Below, one piece after another: positions 36,756-43,993 of a stretch of 64,000 bases of DNA; within the stretch, counting starts at the first letter, position 1, and the number at the start of each line of letters is the position of its first letter. A program made the translations under genes and the position numbers. Where the stretch lies: NCBI GenBank assembly GCA_002030045.1, contig LQBI01000035.1, forward strand, positions 88,807 through 152,806, given 5' to 3'. Below the pieces are notes generated by a model, which was given only the letters and a program-made list of their open reading frames with translations, ran no database searches and had not been told where the DNA came from. This stretch comes from Candidatus Aegiribacteria sp. MLS_C. GTDB lineage: Bacteria > Fermentibacterota > Fermentibacteria > Fermentibacterales > JCC-6.

Positions 36756-37001
36756 ATGATACTGACCCTTGTGCTGATGACATGGGCCCTCCTGTTCACC
36801 GGATCCAGACCGGAAGGGGAGGGAACCGTGCGTCTACCGGCGGTGATCGAGCACATAATGGCACTTGCCGGCGATGAAAGGCCGTGGGCGAGGCCCATCG
36901 AGGCGGCGGACATGGAACTGATGGAGGAACTCGAAGAGTCCGGCTGGACGACGTTCCATGCCGCCGAGTGGTGGGTGAAGAAGGACGAAGATGAGCGGTA
37001 G
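36756..37001 (+). CDS. Small exported or membrane-anchored protein in the AmmeMemoRadiSam locus
   Basis: 81 aa. GGGGAGG precedes the double ATG; I use the second for spacing. Residues 1-15 are hydrophobic (MILTLVLMTWALLFTG). The rest is acidic with a Trp/aromatic tail: ALAGDERPWARPIEAADMEL, then ESGWTTFHAAEWWVKKDEDE. The stop lies 11 bases inside the following radical SAM gene, so the two are translationally coupled. No family is recognised. Its position and strict coupling suggest a partner or substrate of the radical SAM enzyme; this is inference. Confidence 0.65.
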   Translation: MILTLVLMTWALLFTGSRPEGEGTVRLPAVIEHIMALAGDERPWARPIEAADMELMEELEESGWTTFHAAEWWVKKDEDER

Positions 37002-37968
37002 GGTACAGTGCGTGCTCTGTCCACACATGTGCGTCCTCGACCCCGGGCAGCGCGGCCGGTGTACGGTAAGGCTCAACGTTGAAGGGGAGCTTGTGAGCCT
37101 GGTATACGGAAGACCGGTGGCGGTAAACGTCGACCCCGTGGAGAAGAAGCCCCTCTTCCATTTCCTTCCCGGCAGCGATGTGTTCTCCATCGCCACAGCA
37201 GGCTGCAACCTCAGGTGCCGGTTCTGCCAGAACTGGGAGATATCCCAGGCAGCCCCGGAGGATGTGGCACCCTACGACCTTCCCCCAGAAGCCGTGGTGG
37301 ACAGCGCATTGGAGTACGGGTGCAGGGCCATAGCGTATACCTACACCGAACCCATGGTCTGCATCGAGTACGTTCGGGACACCGCGGTCCTGGCCAGGGA
37401 ACGGGGACTGGCCAGCATACTGGTCACTGCGGGGTACGTGAACCCGGGACCTCTGATGGAGCTTGCGGAGTACGTGGACGCGGCAAACGTGGACCTCAAG
37501 TCCATATCCGACAGTTACTACAGGGATGTCTGCGGAGGGACGCTGGCCCCTGTGCTGGATACGCTGCGAATACTGAAGGATTCCGGGACCTGGGTGGAGG
37601 TCACCAACCTGGTGGTGCCGACCCTGAACGACGGGAAGGAGGAGCTGGAGGAACTGGCGGGATGGGTCCTGGACAATCTCGGGCCGGATACTCCGCTGCA
37701 CTTCTCAAGGTTCTTCCCCATGTACAGGCTCACGGACCTCCCCCCTACGCCCATAGAGACGCTGGCTGAAGCAAGGGAGACTGCTCTTGGGATGGGTCTT
37801 CATCATGTCTACGTTGGCAATGCCGTCACCACCGACGGTATGGTGACCCGCTGTCCGGCATGCGGAGCGGAGCTGGTGGTCAGGGAAGGCTACCTTGTGA
37901 CGAGGATGGACATTCAGGACAGCGCGTGCTCGCACTGCTCGGAACCTGTCGCGGGAATATGGGAATAA
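36991..37968 (+). CDS. AmmeMemoRadiSam system radical SAM enzyme (PflA-like)
   Basis: 325 aa. The radical SAM cluster is GCNLRCRFCQNWEIS (Cys72, 76, 79). The N-terminus carries four more Cys in the spacing CVLCPHMC...C (7, 10, 14, 24), a typical extension of this subfamily. SQAAPEDVAPYDLPPE, AYTYTEPMVCIEYVRD, NVDLKSISDSYYRDVCGGTL and FHVYVG-like end segments match the rSAM member of the AmmeMemoRadiSam set. A C-terminal zinc-ribbon-like part (RCPACGAEL...CSHC) is present. The system's reaction is unknown. The neighbours encode the Memo/AMMECR1 partners. Confidence 0.9.
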   Translation: MSGRVQCVLCPHMCVLDPGQRGRCTVRLNVEGELVSLVYGRPVAVNVDPVEKKPLFHFLPGSDVFSIATAGCNLRCRFCQNWEISQAAPEDVAPYDLPPEAVVDSALEYGCRAIAYTYTEPMVCIEYVRDTAVLARERGLASILVTAGYVNPGPLMELAEYVDAANVDLKSISDSYYRDVCGGTLAPVLDTLRILKDSGTWVEVTNLVVPTLNDGKEELEELAGWVLDNLGPDTPLHFSRFFPMYRLTDLPPTPIETLAEARETALGMGLHHVYVGNAVTTDGMVTRCPACGAELVVREGYLVTRMDIQDSACSHCSEPVAGIWE

Positions 37969-37982
37969 AGGGAGGACACCTT

Positions 37983-38153
37983 ATGGAAAGAATGGACAGA
38001 CGAGGCTTCCTTGCCAGGACCGTTCTGATCCTGCTATCCCTGGTGGCCGTCCGGACCGGGCCAACCGGTGAACGGTCGGCAGGCAGTTCAGGAATGGAGG
38101 TCGGAAGGACCTCGCGGAAGAGGGCCGATCACTGGAAGGAGCTGGCCGGATGA
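37983..38153 (+). CDS. 56-aa protein with a twin-arginine (Tat) signal
   Basis: Reads MERMDRRGFLARTVLILL and ends TSRKRADHWKELAG. RRGFLAR followed by a hydrophobic stretch (to about residue 24) is a Tat export signal. Only some 25 residues would remain after cleavage, with a basic, Trp-containing end. GGGAGG precedes the ATG, and the TGA overlaps the next ATG (ATGA), so it is a real coupled gene between the radical SAM enzyme and the Memo/AMMECR1 lipoprotein. Tat use implies folding or cofactor loading in the cytoplasm, possibly as a carrier for a partner. No family is recognised. Confidence 0.7.
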   Translation: MERMDRRGFLARTVLILLSLVAVRTGPTGERSAGSSGMEVGRTSRKRADHWKELAG

Positions 38154-39709
38154 GGATCACCCCTGTTCTGCTGGCCCTGCTGATGGCCTGCGGCGGCGGC
38201 TCACCCGCCCGGGATGTTCCTTCCGAGGGGATCTCTGACTCACCGCATGAAGCCCCATCGGGTTCAAGACCGCCGGCGACCGCCGCCGGTTCAAGACCGC
38301 CGGTTTACGCAGGAACCTTCTACCCGGCGGATCCCGGAGTACTGGCCTCCATGGTGGACAGCCTGCTTGACTCGGCATCCTCGTCACTGCGGGGAAGTCG
38401 CGCCGTGGCTGGTGTTGTCCCCCATGCGGGATACGTGTACAGCGGAGCCACCGCCGCCGATCTTTTCGGTTCCCTTCGGGGCATGGACATTGACGTGGTG
38501 GTCCTGGTGGGTCCCTCGCACAGGACTTCCTTCAACGGCTTCTCGGTCTTCCAGGGAACCTCCTGCCTGACTCCGCTGGGGGAGGTGCCGGTGGACACTG
38601 ATATGGCCGGGAGGCTCCTGGAGTCGCACCCGTCGGCAGCATTCACTCCCCGTGCCCATGAGGCCGAGCACTGCCTGGAGGTGCAGCTCCCCTTCCTCCA
38701 GCGGTCGCTGGATCCCGGTTTCAGAATAGTGCCTGTCCTGGTCGGCTCGGCGGACGCCGGTGAGCTGGAGTTCATGGCTGAACTCATACTTGCGGAGGCC
38801 TTCGAAAGGAGGGTTCTTGTCCTGGCCAGCTGCGACCTGTCACATTACCCTCCGCTTGAAATGGCGACGCGGGTCGATTCCGCCACTGTTTCAGCCATAC
38901 TTGCGGGCGACCCGGAAGGCTTCCTTTCCTCCACCTCCGAAGAATCGCTTCCGGAAGGAGTCGATACCTTCGCCTGCGGCCGGCTGCCGGTGGCGCTGGC
39001 GATGTACTACTCCAGGTTCTTCCCCGGAACGAGCGCGGAGGTCCTCTCGATGACCACAAGCGCGGAGTTCTCCGGGGATGATGAAAGGGTGGTCGGGTAC
39101 GCTTCCATCCTCTTCTTCTCCGAGGAGCCCGATCCCTCTGAGTGGATGGTCTCCGAAACCTCCTCCGACCTCCTGCTGGAGCTTGCCCGGGGCTCGGTGG
39201 AAGCTGCGGTGGCCGGCGGCGCCTTCGACCTTCCATCGGAACTCCCCGATGAACTGACCGTTCCCAGGGGAGCTTTCGTCACCCTGAAGAGCGGCGGTAT
39301 GCTCAGGGGATGCATCGGGTCCATCCGCCCATCGGGGCCGCTGGCGGAGACGGTGGTGCGAATGGCCCGCTCCGCCGCCCTGGAGGATCCCAGGTTCCCG
39401 CCAGTCTCACCTGCAGAGCTGGACGGCATTTCATTCGAGGTGTCGGTCCTGACACCGCTGCAGATGCTGGAGGACCCGGACCGGGTCAGGGTGGGTACCG
39501 ACGGTCTGCTGATCATCGGTCCCGGAGGCCGTTCGGGGGTGCTGCTTCCCCAGGTTCCCGTGGAACAGGGTTGGAACAGGGAGGATTTTCTCGAGGGAGT
39601 ATGCATCAAGGCGGGGCTTTCACCGAATGCGTACACCGGTGACGTCCTGCTCTACCGTTTCCAGGCGCAGGTGATCGATGAGTACGGGGAAGACCGGCGG
39701 CAGCGGTAG
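38150..39709 (+). CDS. Lipoprotein fusion of Memo-like (AmmeMemoRadiSam B) and AMMECR1 (AmmeMemoRadiSam A) domains
   Basis: 519 aa. It begins with a lipoprotein signal: MRITPVLLALLMACGGG, lipid-modified Cys14. After a Ser/Pro linker, residues about 50-325 are the Memo domain (GTFYPADP, GVVPHAGYVYSGATAA, VGPSHRTSF, EHCLEVQLPFLQ, LASCDLSHYP), with the His/Asp/Cys positions that form the metal site. Residues about 335-510 are AMMECR1 (RGAFVTLKSGGMLRGCIGSI, LEDPRFPPV, LPQVPVEQGW). Fusion of B and A occurs elsewhere. A lipid anchor, which puts both outside the cytoplasm, is striking because the radical SAM partner is cytosolic. Confidence 0.88.
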   Translation: MRITPVLLALLMACGGGSPARDVPSEGISDSPHEAPSGSRPPATAAGSRPPVYAGTFYPADPGVLASMVDSLLDSASSSLRGSRAVAGVVPHAGYVYSGATAADLFGSLRGMDIDVVVLVGPSHRTSFNGFSVFQGTSCLTPLGEVPVDTDMAGRLLESHPSAAFTPRAHEAEHCLEVQLPFLQRSLDPGFRIVPVLVGSADAGELEFMAELILAEAFERRVLVLASCDLSHYPPLEMATRVDSATVSAILAGDPEGFLSSTSEESLPEGVDTFACGRLPVALAMYYSRFFPGTSAEVLSMTTSAEFSGDDERVVGYASILFFSEEPDPSEWMVSETSSDLLLELARGSVEAAVAGGAFDLPSELPDELTVPRGAFVTLKSGGMLRGCIGSIRPSGPLAETVVRMARSAALEDPRFPPVSPAELDGISFEVSVLTPLQMLEDPDRVRVGTDGLLIIGPGGRSGVLLPQVPVEQGWNREDFLEGVCIKAGLSPNAYTGDVLLYRFQAQVIDEYGEDRRQR

Positions 39710-41735
39710 AGGAGGCGGGCTGGGGAGTTCTTCCTTCTTCCTTGGAGGGATGCTGTCCGTCCTCGTGCAGGCGGTGGTCCTCAGGGAATCACTCTTCGCA
39801 CGGCACCAGGCCGAGCTTGCTTCCGGTGTCGTACTCGCCTCCTGGATCGCGGGTTCAGGTCTCGGTGCTGTCATTGGAGGAAGGAGCCGTCACCGTCTCC
39901 TCCTCTGGAGGGCTGGTGTCCTTCTGATGCCGCTTCTGGGTGCCGCGCAGGTGCTATCTGCACGGACCGGATGGCTGCCGCTGCCCCTGACCGTGCTTCC
40001 CCTCGGCCTTCTGGCGGGGATGGTCTTCATACAGCCCTTCGCATTCGGCGATCCGGGAAGGGTATATGCCATGGAGGCCCTCGGTGCAGCGGCCGGAGGC
40101 GGGCTTTTCGTACTCCTGGCCCCATGGACGCTTTCCGGCGGAATGCTTGCGTTCTCTATCCTCGCGGCGGCTTTGGCTCTCGTCTCCAGCGGAAGGAAGT
40201 CAGCCGGACTCGTCCTGGGCGGACTGACCCTCCTCTCACTAGCCCTCGGGGTCCCCGGAGGTTTTGACCGTTTGCTGGCAAACATCTCCTTCGAAGGGTA
40301 CGAAAGCGTGGAAGTACTGCCGTCACCTTACGGGGAGGTGGCGGTGGCAGAGAGAAGCGGTCAGCACGCGGTCTTTCGCGGAGGCATCCTGGAATCCACC
40401 TGGCCGGCACGGGAATGGGCGGAAGCAGTTGTGGCGGTCCCTCTGGCGGCGTCCATGCCTGAAAGAGTGCTCTACATCGGGTCCTCCCCCGAGGAGTGCG
40501 GCTTACTTGAGGAATGGCCCGGTGTCGAGGACCTGTCATGCGTGGTCCCGGACGGGACACTCCTGGAAACGGCGGCCTATCCTACCGGAACGGAAACTGG
40601 GGACGGAAGGAGGTACGTCGACGGATGCGCAGGCGGGTTCGACCTCGTAGCTGTCTCCACCGGCCAGCCGCTCACCCTTCTGGCCAACCGTTTCTATACG
40701 GAGGAGTTCATGGAGACCGCGGTGGCTGCTCTGAATGATAGCGGCATGATGTCTCTCCGCCTTCCCGGCGGGGCCAACAGGCTCCATCCGCTGGAGGCGG
40801 ACCTGGCGCGTTCGGTACAGCTGGCGGCCGCGAAGCATTTCGACTGGGTCAGGGTCCTTCCGATGGCAGGCGTATCGATGCTCATGGGAAGGGGCACCGA
40901 GCCCGACCTTTCCGGGGAGGTCCTCGCCTCTTCTCTCGATTCCGCCGGTTACAGGGGCCTGTTCGTGAACTCCGGGACTCTTCCCTTCGATCTCTCCCCA
41001 ATGAGGGTATCGGCCCTTTCCGAACTGATATCCGCATCCCCGGCGGAGATGAACAGGGACCTGCATCCCGAGGGCTTCCTGCTGGCGCACCGATTATGGT
41101 CGGAGAGGACGGGCGGTCCACTCGAGAATTCGTGGATAGCACCGGCAGCGGCTGGGCTCCTTCTCATCATGGCCGCAGCCGCTGTTTTCACGCGGGATTT
41201 CCGTTCAGCCATGGGTGTCGCCTCCGCCGGGTTCTCCGGGCTCTCGGTGGAGGCCATCTCCCTTGTGGCGGTCCAGGCTTCCACCGGCTACTCCTGGGTC
41301 CTGGTTGGGGCGATCACAGGGCTGTTCATGACCGGAGCGGCTGCTGGAGCGCTGACCTCGTGGAAGTTCCGCCTGCCGGTCAGGCACTGGCTCCTGATCT
41401 CCACACTATCCGCATCCGCCTGCGCATGCTCGCTTGCAGCCTACGACGGATCGATCATAGATGGCAGGGTCCTTTCGATCATCATGCTGTCGGGTACGTT
41501 CCTGTGCGGATCCGCTTCGGGAGGTGCATTTTCCTCGGCCGCTGCAGGGCTCGCGGGGCACGGGACCTTCAGAATAGGGCTCCTGGGTCTTGCGGACTAC
41601 GGTTCCGGAGCGGCCGCGGCACTGCTGATGCCCCTGGTACTCTTCCCCCTGGCGGGAGCTGCCATTTCGCTCATTGCGGCGGCGGGATGGACCCTTGCCT
41701 GGTACGGGATGCAGTTCCTTCCCCGGGGCAAATGA
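39678..41735 (+). CDS. Polytopic membrane protein with degenerate spermidine-synthase-like middle domain
   Basis: 685 aa. N-terminal (about 20-200) and C-terminal (about 490-680) parts hold many hydrophobic segments; the middle (about 205-480) is soluble and follows the outline of SpeE-type Rossmann methyltransferase folds (YESVEVLPSPYGEVAVAERS, RVLYIGSSPEECGLLEEWPG, FDLVAVSTGQP, FYTEEFMETAVAALND). The glycine-rich cofactor loop (usually LxIGGGxGG) reads LYIGSSPEE, and the catalytic Asp after it is not evident, so polyamine synthesis is doubtful. It starts inside the Memo/AMMECR1 gene (32-base overlap), so it belongs to the same locus. Confidence 0.8.
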   Translation: MSTGKTGGSGRGGGLGSSSFFLGGMLSVLVQAVVLRESLFARHQAELASGVVLASWIAGSGLGAVIGGRSRHRLLLWRAGVLLMPLLGAAQVLSARTGWLPLPLTVLPLGLLAGMVFIQPFAFGDPGRVYAMEALGAAAGGGLFVLLAPWTLSGGMLAFSILAAALALVSSGRKSAGLVLGGLTLLSLALGVPGGFDRLLANISFEGYESVEVLPSPYGEVAVAERSGQHAVFRGGILESTWPAREWAEAVVAVPLAASMPERVLYIGSSPEECGLLEEWPGVEDLSCVVPDGTLLETAAYPTGTETGDGRRYVDGCAGGFDLVAVSTGQPLTLLANRFYTEEFMETAVAALNDSGMMSLRLPGGANRLHPLEADLARSVQLAAAKHFDWVRVLPMAGVSMLMGRGTEPDLSGEVLASSLDSAGYRGLFVNSGTLPFDLSPMRVSALSELISASPAEMNRDLHPEGFLLAHRLWSERTGGPLENSWIAPAAAGLLLIMAAAAVFTRDFRSAMGVASAGFSGLSVEAISLVAVQASTGYSWVLVGAITGLFMTGAAAGALTSWKFRLPVRHWLLISTLSASACACSLAAYDGSIIDGRVLSIIMLSGTFLCGSASGGAFSSAAAGLAGHGTFRIGLLGLADYGSGAAAALLMPLVLFPLAGAAISLIAAAGWTLAWYGMQFLPRGK

Positions 41736-41737
41736 AG

Positions 41738-41761
41738 AAGGGGCGGGTTGCCCCGCCCCTT
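41738..41761. terminator. Bidirectional terminator between convergent genes
   Basis: AAGGGGCGGG (41738-41747), loop TTGC, CCCGCCCCTT (41752-41761): a perfect 10-bp stem with A and T rich ends, placed 3 bases after the plus-strand gene and 24 bases after the minus-strand ompA-like gene. Confidence 0.85.
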
Positions 41762-41784
41762 CCTTGACCTGAGTTCCGATACGC

Positions 41785-43725
41785 CTACCTGTTGGAGAGG
41801 ACCACGAACTCGATCCTCCTGTTCATGGCCTTGTTGGCGGCGGAGGTGTTGGGGACCACGGGCTGGTTCTCGCCGTAGCCCACGGTGCTCAGCCTCCGTG
41901 CTTCGATGCCGCTGTTCACCAGGTAGTCGAAGACCGACTGTGCCCTCTGCTCGCTGAGGGTCTGGTTGTAGCTCTCGGCACCGTCGGAGTCGGTGTGGCC
42001 GGCGATCTGGACCTGAGCGTTGGGGTTTGCGCCCAGTATCTCAACGATCTCGTCCAGCACCTCGTAGGATTCGCGCTTGATGGTGGCGCTGTTGACATCG
42101 AAGTAGATGTTGTCGAAGGAGAGCACCTGTCCCTCCTCGATGGCGCAGGGTTCAAGCTGGAAGTCCACCACCATCTCCTGCATCCCGCTGATGCTGACGG
42201 TTTCGGTGGCGGGAAGGTAACCGTTGGCGCTTGCGGAGAGTATCCATTCGCCGTCGGCCACGAAGATGGAGTAGGTCCCGTCGGGACCGGAAGTTGCGGA
42301 TACGGCGTCAGAGTAGGTAACGGTGCCTATGATGGGAAGCCCGGTCTCCATGTCGGTGAAGGTACCCGTCACATTCTTGGCGGGATCCAAAGTGAAGTCG
42401 CGTACCATGTCCTGGCCGGCGACTACCTGAAGCGTGGCTGTGCGCTCCATGTAACCCGGCGCCGTGATGGATACGTCCAGGCTGCCCTCGGGGACCTCGG
42501 CGGCGTAGAAGCCGGTCCCGGGGTCGCAGATGGCCGCATCGGCCTCATCACCGGGGAATGCCACGGTGGCGCCCAACGGCTGACCGTCGAAGGAACTGCT
42601 GACGGTTCCTGTCATGAGGGCGTACCTGTCCTCCACAAGGTCGCTGGAGTACATCAGGTTCACACCCACACCCCAGGCGGGATAGTATCCCTCGGGGAAG
42701 GGGGCGAAGTTGGCCCTGTAGTCGTTGGTGGGTTCCATACCGGCCTGGTAGGCGTGATGGCCGAGATCGTTCCACTTGGGATCGAAGTTGTCGACGGAGA
42801 ATCCGCCCACCACGTCGCATGCGAAGCCGGAGCCCAGCTCGAACCTTACGCCGGGCTGAATGATGAGCAGATCATCATATCTCTCCTCGTTGCCGGCCTC
42901 GTAGTCCCGGTCGAGGAAGTGGCGCCATTCGGCTTCGGCGAAGAGTGTCCAGCCCTTCATCGGGTACTCGATGCCGGTGGCCAGGTGGAAGACGGGGTCT
43001 TCCACGTCCATGTCCACGGCAACCGTGTCACCGGTGCCGTACCTGTGGTCTGTGAACTGGAAGTTCTGCTTGAAGTAGTGGTAGCCGACGTTGGTGTGCC
43101 AGACCACCGGTTTCATGTCAAGGGACATGAGAAGATCGGCGCCGGCGGAGAAGTCGGTGCCTATCATGGGGCGGCGCATCTCGAACATGGGCTGGCCGGC
43201 CTGCCAGATGCCGTCGTACTCGTTGTTGTTGATCACGAAGGGACTGTTGCCGCCGTCATAGATGCTGAGGTTTACCCAGGGCATGAAGCCCAGCCAGAGG
43301 TTGCCCTCGCCGGGGTTCATGCCGTACTTGAGGTAGAGACCAGCCTCGCTGAAACCGTCGTCGTTCTCGTTCTCACCTCCGGAGAGGTCCTCGCGGCCCT
43401 CGATGGATTCCCTTGAGAGGCAGTTCCAGACGTAGGAGAGCCTTCCGGCTATCTCGAACTTATCTCCCAGTCCGAATGCGGTGGTGATGTACCATGTTCC
43501 GTCGTACTCGGTATCCGTGACGTCCACCGCCTCACCGCCTATCCATGCGGCCCTGGTGTCGTCGCTCATGCCGAGGAAGGAGAAAAGCGCTACCGAGAAC
43601 TCGCCGGCGCCTATGGGTTTGGAGTCAACCGTCCTGTTCAGGCCGCGGAGCCCGGTATAGGACGGAAGGGCCAGCGCCACTGCGCTGACCATGAGGAGAA
43701 CGGAAATTAACAACCCCTTCTTCAT
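41785..43725 (-). CDS. OmpA-family outer-membrane protein with carboxypeptidase-like repeats (paralogue 1)
   Basis: 646 aa. The ATG at 43725 has AAGGAA in front, then a signal peptide (MKKGLLISVLLMVSAVALA). Residues about 25-390 look like a beta-barrel (many YxxGxxF strands, long acidic loops). Two carboxypeptidase-regulatory-like beta-sandwich repeats follow (TVAFPGDEADAAICDPGTG, TFTDMETGLPIIGTVTYSD). The last 115 residues are an OmpA peptidoglycan-binding domain (LSFDNIYFDVNSATI, IAGHTDSDGAESYNQTLSEQ, RRIEFVV). It links the outer membrane to the cell wall. A second copy with the same order lies at 48086-50071. Confidence 0.9.
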   Translation of the reverse strand: MKKGLLISVLLMVSAVALALPSYTGLRGLNRTVDSKPIGAGEFSVALFSFLGMSDDTRAAWIGGEAVDVTDTEYDGTWYITTAFGLGDKFEIAGRLSYVWNCLSRESIEGREDLSGGENENDDGFSEAGLYLKYGMNPGEGNLWLGFMPWVNLSIYDGGNSPFVINNNEYDGIWQAGQPMFEMRRPMIGTDFSAGADLLMSLDMKPVVWHTNVGYHYFKQNFQFTDHRYGTGDTVAVDMDVEDPVFHLATGIEYPMKGWTLFAEAEWRHFLDRDYEAGNEERYDDLLIIQPGVRFELGSGFACDVVGGFSVDNFDPKWNDLGHHAYQAGMEPTNDYRANFAPFPEGYYPAWGVGVNLMYSSDLVEDRYALMTGTVSSSFDGQPLGATVAFPGDEADAAICDPGTGFYAAEVPEGSLDVSITAPGYMERTATLQVVAGQDMVRDFTLDPAKNVTGTFTDMETGLPIIGTVTYSDAVSATSGPDGTYSIFVADGEWILSASANGYLPATETVSISGMQEMVVDFQLEPCAIEEGQVLSFDNIYFDVNSATIKRESYEVLDEIVEILGANPNAQVQIAGHTDSDGAESYNQTLSEQRAQSVFDYLVNSGIEARRLSTVGYGENQPVVPNTSAANKAMNRRIEFVVLSNR

Positions 43726-43993
43726 ATCATTCCTTCTCAGTATGTTAACAAAAACCAACATTACAAACATGCGCAGATGAACACGGTATTGTCAACTGAT
43801 CAAAATCCAGTATAAAACCGTATGGGCATTTTAACATGGATATTCGGAGCGACATAATGAATCCGGGCCTTTCCGACGGTTAAAGGACAAAGAAGTGTCA
43901 GGATTCCGTCAGTGATTTGATTCGTGGACTTTCAAGCTTATATTGAACCATGTACCGGTGGCGTTCACGGTCAACCCACTCTGGAGTCGCAGC

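Noticed and set aside
41995-43416. 473-codon open frame antisense to the first ompA-like gene
   Set aside because: It is the shadow of a long GC-rich gene with a signal peptide, OmpA motifs and a good ribosome-binding site on the other strand; the antisense product is low-complexity His/Gly/Val sequence.
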